5,275 nucleotides of DNA from CAZPQV01 sp964588705 (lineage in GTDB: Bacteria > Bacteroidota > Bacteroidia > Flavobacteriales > Weeksellaceae): NCBI GenBank assembly GCA_964588705.1, contig CAZPQV010000107.1, positions 1-5,275 of the forward strand. Reading direction: 5' to 3'. A model generated the notes under the pieces. That model saw only the letters and a program-made list of their open reading frames with translations, had not been told where the DNA came from and did not search any database. Below are positions 1 to 5,275 of this stretch, in pieces. The first letter of the stretch is position 1, and each line of letters begins with the position of its first letter. Position numbers and translations under genes: made by a program.

Positions 1-228
1 ACCATTCATGCTGGTATTCCAGATGTAATTACTCATGGTGAAACGGGTTATTTGGTTGATGAGCACGACTGGAAAAATATGGCTAAATATATGTCGCAAA
101 TTATTGAAGATAGACAAACATTAATGAAGATGAGTGTTAAAACTAAAGAAGTATCAAAAGCTAACCATTCCCTTACAGCTCATCTTTCCCTAATTTCTAA
201 TTTAATTGATAATACCATTAAAGTATAA
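1..228 (+). CDS. C-terminal end of a GT4-type glycosyltransferase (5' partial)
   Basis: The first reading frame is open from base 1 and ends at TAA 226-228, giving 75 residues of a protein whose start lies outside the window. It opens with HAGIPDVITHGETGYLV, which matches the donor-binding end of GT-B fold enzymes of family GT4, where a GIPE(V/L)I..G.TG.LV..ED block follows the E-x7-E motif; that motif would lie just upstream and is not visible. The rest, with a short helix-rich stretch ending LIDNTIKV, fits the C-terminal helices of the fold. By family knowledge the enzyme would transfer a sugar from a nucleotide-sugar donor during polysaccharide assembly in the cytoplasm; donor and acceptor are unknown. 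The next gene starts 2 nt after the stop, so the two are probably cotranscribed and translationally coupled. Confidence 0.88.
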   Translation, partial: TIHAGIPDVITHGETGYLVDEHDWKNMAKYMSQIIEDRQTLMKMSVKTKEVSKANHSLTAHLSLISNLIDNTIKV

Positions 229-230
229 AC

Positions 231-1034
231 ATGCTATTCTCCATCCTCATCGCCCACTACAACAATTACAATTATTTTTTAGATTGTTACAAAAGCATTC
301 TTGCACAAGAGTATCAGAATTTTGAAGTGATCATTGTAGACGATTGCTCAACGGATGATTCTTTTGAAAAATTACAGAAATTATTAAATAACGATAATCG
401 TTTTAAATTGTATAGAAATGAGGAAAATAAAGGTGTAGGATATACCAAAAGAAGATGTGCTGAACTGGCGAATGGCGAAATATGCGGTTTTGTAGATCCC
501 GATGACGCCCTTACAGAAAACGCCATACAAAGCGCTGTTTCAAATTATGATAATGAAACTGTGGCTGTTTACTCACGCTTGCAAATGTGCGACAATGGGC
601 TCAATTTCATAAAAATGTTTCCAAATCAGAAGCAGGTGAGAAATAATGATCCAAGATTTCTCAATATTAAATTTGAGATGAATCATTTTTTCACTTTTAG
701 AAAGTCCTCCTATGATAAAACCGTTGGAATAGACAGCTCGCTTAGTTCGGCAGTAGATCAGGATCTGTATCTTAAAATCTATGAAACCGGTAAGTGCAAG
801 TTTATAGACGAAGCCAATTATAGATACCGCTTACATGAAAAGGGGGTTTCGCAAGAAAAAGCTAAAAAAGGAACATTAAACGAAAACTGGCATTCGGTAC
901 TGAAAAACACTTTGAAGAGAAGGAATATTAAAAAAATATACGGTAAAAACATAGATAAAGTCGACAATCTTCCTAAGTTAATCTTCGAAAAAGAAAATTC
1001 ATTATTGAAAAAAATTATTGGAAAATTCCTATGA
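231..1034 (+). CDS. Family 2 glycosyltransferase (GT-A fold)
   Basis: This 267-residue protein begins with a short beta strand, SILIAHYNN, typical of GT2 enzymes. VDDCSTDDS (residues 36-44) is the nucleotide-binding block. DPDD (89-92) is the DXD-type metal-binding motif, and VDQD (175-178) with LYLKIYE sits where the family's catalytic acidic residue is usually found. RYRLHEKGVS (198-207) matches the usual histidine-containing segment after the catalytic site. The C-terminus is Lys-rich and could contact membrane phospholipid; there is no signal peptide or clear transmembrane segment. It should transfer one sugar to a lipid-linked glycan at the cytoplasmic membrane face; the sugar cannot be named. 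The ATG at 231 is chosen because it directly precedes the first beta strand and lies 2 nt after the upstream stop. The stop overlaps the next start (ATGA, 1031-1034). The family call is secure, the specificity is not. Confidence 0.93.
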   Translation: MLFSILIAHYNNYNYFLDCYKSILAQEYQNFEVIIVDDCSTDDSFEKLQKLLNNDNRFKLYRNEENKGVGYTKRRCAELANGEICGFVDPDDALTENAIQSAVSNYDNETVAVYSRLQMCDNGLNFIKMFPNQKQVRNNDPRFLNIKFEMNHFFTFRKSSYDKTVGIDSSLSSAVDQDLYLKIYETGKCKFIDEANYRYRLHEKGVSQEKAKKGTLNENWHSVLKNTLKRRNIKKIYGKNIDKVDNLPKLIFEKENSLLKKIIGKFL

Positions 1035-2053
1035 TTGAAATCCTCATCAAATCCTTTAACCGCCCCTATTATCTAGATCGCTGCATACAAAGCATTGAGC
1101 AATTTGTAAGTGGCAACTATAGGATTATGGTTCTTGATGATGGAACACCCGAGAAATATCTGCAAAAAATTAGAGAAAAATATCCTGAGGTTGAAATCAG
1201 AACTTCCGAAAGTTATTCCAACAAAATAAAAGCAATTGAAGAAAATCTGAAATCGGGAAAAGAAATCAACGGCTTTGAAATTCCTACCAAACTTTGGAGA
1301 AATACTGCTAAAGATGCTTCAGAATATTTCATTATGACAGAAGATGATGTATGGTTTACCAAAGAAATAAATCTTGTAGAACTTTCTGAATCGGCAAAAA
1401 AACATAAAACAGGATTAATTAAATTAGGCTGGCTCGGCAACTTCAAAGATGATGAAAATATTATTCTATATGATATAAATGAAAACATTACTGCCGTAAA
1501 ACCTAAAGAGCTTTTTCTCTCCAATCCTCTTATTATGGACTGGTTTTTCTATAATAAATATAAATTTTTTACCATTCTTTATAGACTTGGATTTGCAGAC
1601 AATACCACAAAAAGGAAATATTGGGCATTAAATTCAATTCTGATGGGATTTTGGGACAAAAATTACTGGTTATATATCTGGAAAGATGCCAAAGGAAAAG
1701 TAGATGAAAAACAGCAACTGAGAAATGCAGCAGTATATTATAGAAGCCATCAAAAGAACAAAAATTTCATTGCACGAACCAAAGAGGAGAAAATGAAAAC
1801 CACCTTCCAAAGTTCGGCCACTAATTCCTATCATCAATACGGTTTTGCTTTTGATGTCAATCTTTTCAATCATCTCATCAACGAAGCTTGGTACAATGGT
1901 GAATTTGACCCGATGCAGAACTTTCCCAAGGATTTTTCTATAGATTATTTAGTCTCTTTTTTAAAAGATAAAATTAATGTAGAAGAATTCAGAAAATGGG
2001 TGGAGCAGTTTAAGAATCAATACAGAAATTTAGGCGCAGATGTTGACTCTTGA
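1031..2053 (+). CDS. Divergent GT2-like (GT-A) glycosyltransferase with a long C-terminal region
   Basis: The 340-residue protein starts in the ATGA overlap with the preceding gene. Its N-terminus, IEILIKSFNRPYYLDRCIQSI, is GT2-like. LDDGTP (35-40) replaces the usual DDGSTD block, and YFIMTEDDVWF (99-109) supplies a DXD-type acidic motif, with the DD at 105-106. After about residue 125 it does not resemble a standard GT2 domain. There is an aromatic-rich part (about 167-220, including WFFYNKYKFF and NYWLYIWKDA) that could lie against the membrane, then a hydrophilic tail with HQYGFAFDVNLFNHLINEAWYNG (268-290, key residues His268, Asp275, Asn277, Trp287). No clear ED-type catalytic base motif is visible. 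The overlap and position among glycosyltransferase genes suggest it adds a sugar to the same glycan. The fold assignment is reasonable; the substrate is unknown. Confidence 0.87.
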   Translation: MIEILIKSFNRPYYLDRCIQSIEQFVSGNYRIMVLDDGTPEKYLQKIREKYPEVEIRTSESYSNKIKAIEENLKSGKEINGFEIPTKLWRNTAKDASEYFIMTEDDVWFTKEINLVELSESAKKHKTGLIKLGWLGNFKDDENIILYDINENITAVKPKELFLSNPLIMDWFFYNKYKFFTILYRLGFADNTTKRKYWALNSILMGFWDKNYWLYIWKDAKGKVDEKQQLRNAAVYYRSHQKNKNFIARTKEEKMKTTFQSSATNSYHQYGFAFDVNLFNHLINEAWYNGEFDPMQNFPKDFSIDYLVSFLKDKINVEEFRKWVEQFKNQYRNLGADVDS

Positions 2054-2076
2054 ATAGTTATCTTTACAGAATACAA

Positions 2077-2160
2077 ATGAATTCCGGAAAAAAAATAAAA
2101 GTTCTCTTCCGCCTGCGCTCGCTCGAAATGGGTGGTGTTCCCAGGGTTGTTTTGATTTAA
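2077..2160 (+). pseudogene. Out-of-frame N-terminus of the GT4 gene that continues at 2160
   Basis: From the ATG at 2077, 23 nt after the previous stop, 27 codons run to TAA 2158-2160. The peptide contains KIKVLF followed by RLRSLEMGGVPRVVL, the classic first beta strand and Gly-Gly loop of GT4 enzymes (usually ...EMGGVxRVVLDL...). The frame then breaks: it reads VVL-I-stop. Reading base 2154 twice, that is restoring one G (TTG GAT TTA ATG), gives VVLDLMKNLPKDKF and joins smoothly to the large downstream frame. The intact gene would be 389 codons, normal for GT4. I infer a one-base deletion or a sequencing error rather than a separate small gene. The stop and the downstream ATG overlap as TAATG, so re-initiation is formally possible. 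Confidence 0.82.
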
Positions 2161-3245
2161 TGAAAAATCTTCCGAAAGACAAGTTTGATTTTACACTGAT
2201 GCTTAATATATATGAGGGAGAGTTGGTTTCCGAGATTCCGAAGGATATCAAACTGATCGTTCTGGCACAGGGAAAAGAATACTTCAGCAAAAACAAACTG
2301 ATACAGAACATTCAACTTATATTAAGACGACTAAAACTCGAAATCTACGACCGTTTCCCAAGTTTTTTATATGCAACCAAAGTAAAAGAAGAATATGATA
2401 TAGAAGTGGCTCCTGGCTACACTGAATTTGAAATGGTGCTGAACTCACCTAACAAAAAATCCAGAAAAATTGGTTGGTTTCATACGGATGTAAGTTATGA
2501 TAAAGACAAAAAGCGTGTGCTGAAACGCATTGAACTGATGAAACGTTTCGACTGGATGATCTTCGGAGCAAAGCAAACCAGACAGGTTATAGAAGATCTT
2601 TACAATGTTACCTACCCAAAAAGTTCGGTCATTTATAATGTGATAAAACTGAATGAATCCAGAAAAAAAGCCGAAGAATTTGAAGTCAACTTCGAACATT
2701 GCCCAACCTTTGTTTCTATTGGCAGGCTGCATACAAGAAAAGGCTATCACACGCTAATAAAGGTGCACAAAAGGCTATTAGATGAGGGGTTATTTCATTC
2801 TGTTGCTGTAATTGGCGGCGGCTTCGAAATGGAAAATCTTAAAAATCAAACAAAAGAAAGAGGCGTAGAAAAAACATTCTTACTTTTAGATACACAAAAA
2901 AATCCGTGGCCTTATGTAAAAGCGGCTGACTATTTTGTATTACCTTCACAATCTGAAAGTTATCCTTTAACCATTGGTGAAGTCATGGGACTCCATACGC
3001 CTATAATTTCAACCAACGTAGGCGGAATTCCGGAAATGATTGATCATGGGATTGACGGTATTTTAGTAAATTATGACGAAAATGAAATTTTTGATGCTAT
3101 GAAACTATTCCTTACCAATCCGGAATTGGTTTTAAAAATAAAAGAAGGCACTTTAAATGCCGATAAAAAATTCGACAACAATAAAATTTATAACCAAGTC
3201 GCGGAGATTTTTGAACAGCAATACTTACTGAAAGATGAATCCTAA
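2160..3245 (+). CDS. Family 4 glycosyltransferase (GT-B fold), N-terminus displaced by frameshift
   Basis: Counted from the ATG at 2160 the protein has 361 residues. IGWFHTDVSYD (104-114) lies in the acceptor-binding N-terminal domain. FVSIGRLHTRKGYHTLI (184-200) is the start of the Rossmann-like donor domain, and VAVIGGGFEMENLK (215-228) follows. PSQSESYPLTIGE (262-274) holds the E-x7-E motif (Glu266, Glu274) that contacts the nucleotide sugar, then VGGIPEMI (287-294). GT4 enzymes are retaining transferases that work at the cytoplasmic membrane face; donor and acceptor here are unknown. The 2160 start is unlikely to be native because it omits the first beta strand and the Gly-Gly loop encoded at 2077-2154 in another frame; a product starting here would probably be inactive. 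The gene overlaps the next by 11 nt, indicating one operon. Family assignment is firm; functional state is uncertain. Confidence 0.9.
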   Translation: MKNLPKDKFDFTLMLNIYEGELVSEIPKDIKLIVLAQGKEYFSKNKLIQNIQLILRRLKLEIYDRFPSFLYATKVKEEYDIEVAPGYTEFEMVLNSPNKKSRKIGWFHTDVSYDKDKKRVLKRIELMKRFDWMIFGAKQTRQVIEDLYNVTYPKSSVIYNVIKLNESRKKAEEFEVNFEHCPTFVSIGRLHTRKGYHTLIKVHKRLLDEGLFHSVAVIGGGFEMENLKNQTKERGVEKTFLLLDTQKNPWPYVKAADYFVLPSQSESYPLTIGEVMGLHTPIISTNVGGIPEMIDHGIDGILVNYDENEIFDAMKLFLTNPELVLKIKEGTLNADKKFDNNKIYNQVAEIFEQQYLLKDES

Positions 3246-4152
3246 AATCACCATTATTACCCCCACTTATAACCGTGCGCATACTTTGCCGATTGCCTAT
3301 GAAGGTTTGAAAAAACAAAGCTTCAGGGATTTTGTATGGATTATTATGGATGATGGTTCTACGGATAATACTGCGAAAACTGTTGAAAAATTCCTGACAG
3401 AAAATCTTTTCGAAATACAATATTTTAAAGACCGGAACAGACATAAGTTTCTAACTGTTCTGGAAAGCATCAGAAAAGTAAAAACCCCTTATTTTATGAT
3501 TCTGGATTCGGACGACACTTATCCGGAAGATGCTATGGAAATACTGATCTTAGAAGCTGAAAAAATTGAAAATCAAGAAGATTTCATTGGAATCATGGGG
3601 CTTTCGGCAGATGAAAATGGAAATATCGTTGGCGACAGATATCCCGGGAATGGTTTTGACGGAAGCATTTTCGAAATGCGTTACAAACATCATATCAAAG
3701 GAGATAAAAACGGAATCTTTTTTACAAAATCCTATCAAAAAGAAATAGCCAACAAAGATTTTTCAAAATACGAAAACAAAGGATATATCCCTCAGTCCGT
3801 GATATTTAATTGCTATGACGCTAAAGGACTGAAAACCCGATTCATCAATAAAATTGTCCGATATTATCTTTATGATGAGGCAGATTCGGCTTCGGTTTCA
3901 AACACACGCTGGACCGGAAAAAATGTTTACGGTCTTCGGGAAGGACATCTTTCATTTCTTAACTCCTATGGGACTAAGTTATTTTCATATCCCAAAGCTT
4001 TGCTTCGCAATACCGTTGGTTACGAATTTTATTCCTTTCAGCAGGGTATTTCTGCCCGGAAAAGTATGAATCAAATCAATAATCCTTTAATTAAAACTTT
4101 TGCAGCCTTTACGATGCCATTAAGTTGGATATACTTCAAATTGAAAAAATGA
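3235..4152 (+). CDS. Family 2 glycosyltransferase (GT-A fold)
   Basis: This 305-residue protein opens with KITIITPTYNRAHTL (4-18), the usual GT2 start. MDDGSTDNT (38-46) is the nucleotide-binding block, and ILDSDD (89-94) carries the DXD metal site. GDKNGIFFTKSYQ (156-168) followed by YENKGYIPQSVIFN (179-192) matches the acceptor/catalytic region of a GT2 subgroup common in polysaccharide clusters, which usually has GDK...GEKFVPE; here GEKF is replaced by NKGY. RWTGKNVYGLREGHLSFLN (225-243) resembles that subgroup's C-terminal helix. The C-terminus has a moderately hydrophobic stretch, TFAAFTMPLSWIYF, ending in basic KLKK, which may anchor it at the membrane. The start at 3235 lies inside the end of the GT4 gene (11-nt overlap) and directly precedes the first beta strand. 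Its stop overlaps the next start. The sugar transferred is unknown. Confidence 0.93.
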   Translation: MNPKITIITPTYNRAHTLPIAYEGLKKQSFRDFVWIIMDDGSTDNTAKTVEKFLTENLFEIQYFKDRNRHKFLTVLESIRKVKTPYFMILDSDDTYPEDAMEILILEAEKIENQEDFIGIMGLSADENGNIVGDRYPGNGFDGSIFEMRYKHHIKGDKNGIFFTKSYQKEIANKDFSKYENKGYIPQSVIFNCYDAKGLKTRFINKIVRYYLYDEADSASVSNTRWTGKNVYGLREGHLSFLNSYGTKLFSYPKALLRNTVGYEFYSFQQGISARKSMNQINNPLIKTFAAFTMPLSWIYFKLKK

Positions 4153-4883
4153 AAAAAGTACTCACAATAATAGTAACCTATAATGGAATACAATGGATTG
4201 AAGACTGCCTCAATAGCCTGAAAGAATCGATATATCCCACTGATGTTATAATAATTGACAATGGTTCTACTGATGAAACAATCTCATTTATTGAGCAGAA
4301 TTTCCCCAAGGCAATTCTTGAAAAATCTGTTCAAAACCTTGGATTTGGAAAGGCTAACAACATTGGGCTGCGTCATGGGCTTCATTACGATTACAACTAT
4401 TTTTTTCTCCTTAATCAGGACGCATGGATATTTCCTGACACTATAGGGAACCTAATAAATAATCACAATTCTTTTCAATCATATGGAATAATTAGTCCAA
4501 TACAGCTGAATAAATCACTGGAAGTGGAATATATTTTCAGAAGTTATTTAAAAAAACTGCCGCAACTACTTAATTCATTTGATCCCTCCGCTAAGTACGA
4601 GAACCGGATATTTGAAACAGATTTTGTAAACGCTGCAATGTGGATGTTAAGTAAGGAATGTGTGCTGAATACAGGTGGCTTCAGTCCGTTATTCTATCAC
4701 TATGGAGAAGATGTAGATTATGTAAACCGCGCCAAATACCATGGCTTTAAAATCGGAGTTTCCCAAAATGCCTTCGGCATCCACGACAGGAAGATAAAAG
4801 AGCTTAAAACTACCAGAGAATACAACAGAAGAAAAACAACACCCCGGCCCATGGCCTTTGAAGTATTATATGATTCTCAGTAA
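4149..4883 (+). CDS. Rhamnosyltransferase-like family 2 glycosyltransferase, C-terminus cut off by frameshift
   Basis: I place the start at 4149, where ATGA overlaps the preceding stop and the protein begins MKKVLTIIVTYNG; an upstream in-frame ATG at 4125 would only add eight residues ahead of the family's first strand. The 244-residue product has IIIDNGSTDET (34-44), NLGFGKANNIGL (63-74), the LNQDA metal motif (88-92, Asp91) and YGEDVDYVNRAKYHGFKIGV (185-204), in which Glu187 and Asp188 are the likely catalytic acids. This set is typical of GT2 enzymes resembling WbbL/RfbN rhamnosyltransferases, but other sugars are possible. The reading frame stops at ...FEVLYDSQ. The expected C-terminal segment of about 68 residues lies in another frame immediately downstream, so the native enzyme was probably about 310 residues. 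The catalytic domain is complete, so some activity cannot be excluded. Confidence 0.9.
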   Translation: MKKVLTIIVTYNGIQWIEDCLNSLKESIYPTDVIIIDNGSTDETISFIEQNFPKAILEKSVQNLGFGKANNIGLRHGLHYDYNYFFLLNQDAWIFPDTIGNLINNHNSFQSYGIISPIQLNKSLEVEYIFRSYLKKLPQLLNSFDPSAKYENRIFETDFVNAAMWMLSKECVLNTGGFSPLFYHYGEDVDYVNRAKYHGFKIGVSQNAFGIHDRKIKELKTTREYNRRKTTPRPMAFEVLYDSQ

Positions 4884-5082
4884 TCCTAACTATTCTTTTT
4901 TCAAAGCGATGATGATTTGTTCAAAGCTTTTTGTGACCAGCCTTTTTAAACATTTACTAAAACTAAACTTTTTTAGTGTGAAATACGATTTTATTGTTTT
5001 GGAAGAAGTTCTAAAGAAAATTTCTTATATAAAGTCGGTTAAAGTCATTACAAAACGACAACTACCTTCTTTTTTAAACTAA
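4870..5082 (+). pseudogene. Out-of-frame C-terminal segment of the GT2 gene at 4149
   Basis: This frame reads MILSNPNYSFFKAMM and ends KRQLPSFLN with TAA at 5080-5082. LSNPNYSFFKA resembles the helix that follows the catalytic domain in many flavobacterial rhamnosyltransferase-like GT2 proteins, which read like ...LY.LSNINxSFFKA. Dropping one T near 4875 (GAT CTC AGT AAT in place of GATTCTCAGTAAT) turns the upstream ...FEVLYDSQ-stop into ...FEVLYDLSNPNYSFF and yields a single protein of about 310 residues. The segment has hydrophobic and basic amphipathic helices (FVTSLFKHLLKLNFF), consistent with membrane association. It contains no catalytic motif of its own. A separate small protein starting at the ATG 4870 or a TTG at 4858 is possible but much less likely. 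The cause, a real insertion or a sequencing error, cannot be decided from this sequence. Confidence 0.72.
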
Positions 5083-5096
5083 AAATTCAATATATA

Positions 5097-5252
5097 ATGA
5101 AAGTTTGCAGAATTTGTGGCAATACAGAGAACTTTACATATTATAAAGTGAAAGAAATGATGTTTGGCATGCTCGAAAAATTCATTTACTTTCAGTTTCC
5201 GAATTGCGAGTGTTGTAAGCTCCCCCGAAAACAGTACGGTTTAAAAGTATAA
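5097..5252 (+). pseudogene. Truncated N-terminus of a zinc-binding class I SAM methyltransferase
   Basis: Fourteen bases after the previous stop, an ATG opens a 51-codon frame ending in TAA 5250-5252. CRICGNTEN (4-12) and VKEMMFG (18-24), then EKFIYFQ (27-33), match the start of a SAM-dependent methyltransferase group found in polysaccharide clusters, whose N-terminus has a CxxC...CxxC zinc-binding module (roughly CRICGN...EMMFG...F.YFQCxxCGCLQI). Here the expected third cysteine is Phe34, the last is Cys37, and the following residues (ECCKLPRKQYGLKV) have lost the family pattern. The whole SAM-binding Rossmann domain, some 200 or more residues, is missing. I therefore read it as a remnant rather than a working gene. 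If the sequence just before the window end contained indel errors, an intact gene could continue beyond it. The family call is from memory of motifs and is moderately certain. Confidence 0.6.
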
Positions 5253-5275
5253 AATAATTAACTTTAAATCGTAAT
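5253..5275. other. Short AT-rich end of window without a recognisable feature
   Basis: The last 23 bases after the methyltransferase remnant are almost entirely A and T. No hairpin with a T-run, start codon with downstream frame, or promoter-like pair can be supported in so short a stretch. Confidence 0.5.

Noticed and set aside
1213..1524. Minus-strand open frame of 103 codons
   Set aside because: Lies wholly inside the glycosyltransferase at 1031-2053, has Ser/Phe/Leu-rich antisense-type composition and no recognisable motif.
2054..2076. Possible promoter in the gap before the GT4 gene
   Set aside because: Only 23 nt, with no Bacteroidota-type TTTG / TAnnTTTG pair at suitable spacing; cotranscription with upstream genes is simpler.
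2030..2311. Minus-strand open frame of 93 codons spanning the only sizeable intergenic gap
   Set aside because: It covers the GT4 N-terminal coding on the other strand; no motif, and its composition is that of an antisense shadow.
3112..3444. Minus-strand open frame of 110 codons across the junction of the GT4 and GT2 genes
   Set aside because: Both overlapping plus-strand genes have strong family motifs throughout; the antisense product has none.
3854..4069. Plus-strand open frame of 71 codons inside the GT2 gene at 3235
   Set aside because: Alternative-frame shadow with no motif; the main frame continues intact through it.
4125..4148. Upstream in-frame ATG for the GT2 gene at 4149
   Set aside because: It would add MDILQIEK before the first strand and overlap the previous gene by 28 nt; the ATGA overlap at 4149 matches the pattern at 1031 and the family start MKKVLTIIVTYN.
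5071..5085. Inverted repeat TTTTTA-AAC-TAAAAA as a possible terminator
   Set aside because: The stem is only six A-T pairs and lacks GC, so it is too weak for an intrinsic terminator; it overlaps the end of the GT2 reading frame.

Overview
The window looks like part of a surface-polysaccharide (O-antigen, capsule or exopolysaccharide) biosynthesis cluster from a member of the Bacteroidota, most likely a Chryseobacterium-like flavobacterium (family Weeksellaceae). The reasons are the AT-rich, Lys/Asn/Ile/Phe-rich proteins, tightly packed same-strand genes without clear Shine-Dalgarno sequences, and the typical mix of short family 2 and family 4 glycosyltransferases. The taxonomic call is inference; no rRNA or other marker gene is present.

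Layout, all on the + strand: (1) the last 75 codons of a GT-B (GT4-type) glycosyltransferase; (2) a 267-residue GT2 enzyme starting 2 nt later; (3) a divergent 340-residue GT-A-like enzyme overlapping it by ATGA; (4) after 22 intergenic bases, a GT4 enzyme whose first 26 codons (from 2077) lie in a different frame from the other 363 codons, consistent with one missing base near 2154; (5) a 305-residue GT2 enzyme overlapping gene 4 by 11 nt; (6) a rhamnosyltransferase-like GT2 enzyme overlapping gene 5 by ATGA, whose C-terminal ~68 codons (4876-5082) lie in another frame, consistent with one extra base near 4875; (7) a 51-codon remnant of the N-terminus of a zinc-binding class I SAM methyltransferase, ending early. 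No convincing minus-strand gene, RNA gene, insertion sequence, CRISPR array or terminator was seen. The only non-coding gaps are 2, 23, 14 and 23 nt long.

The genes form one apparent transcription unit. By family knowledge, each glycosyltransferase would add one sugar from a nucleotide-sugar donor to a growing lipid-linked oligosaccharide at the cytoplasmic face of the inner membrane; neither donors nor linkages can be read from sequence. Polymerase, flippase, initiating transferase and sugar-nucleotide genes would lie outside the window.

The most notable signal is not a new system but three lesions in one operon: two single-base frameshifts and a truncated, degenerate methyltransferase start. 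Either the locus is decaying or the sequence contains indel errors; raw reads would decide. I found no evidence for an undescribed biological system here.
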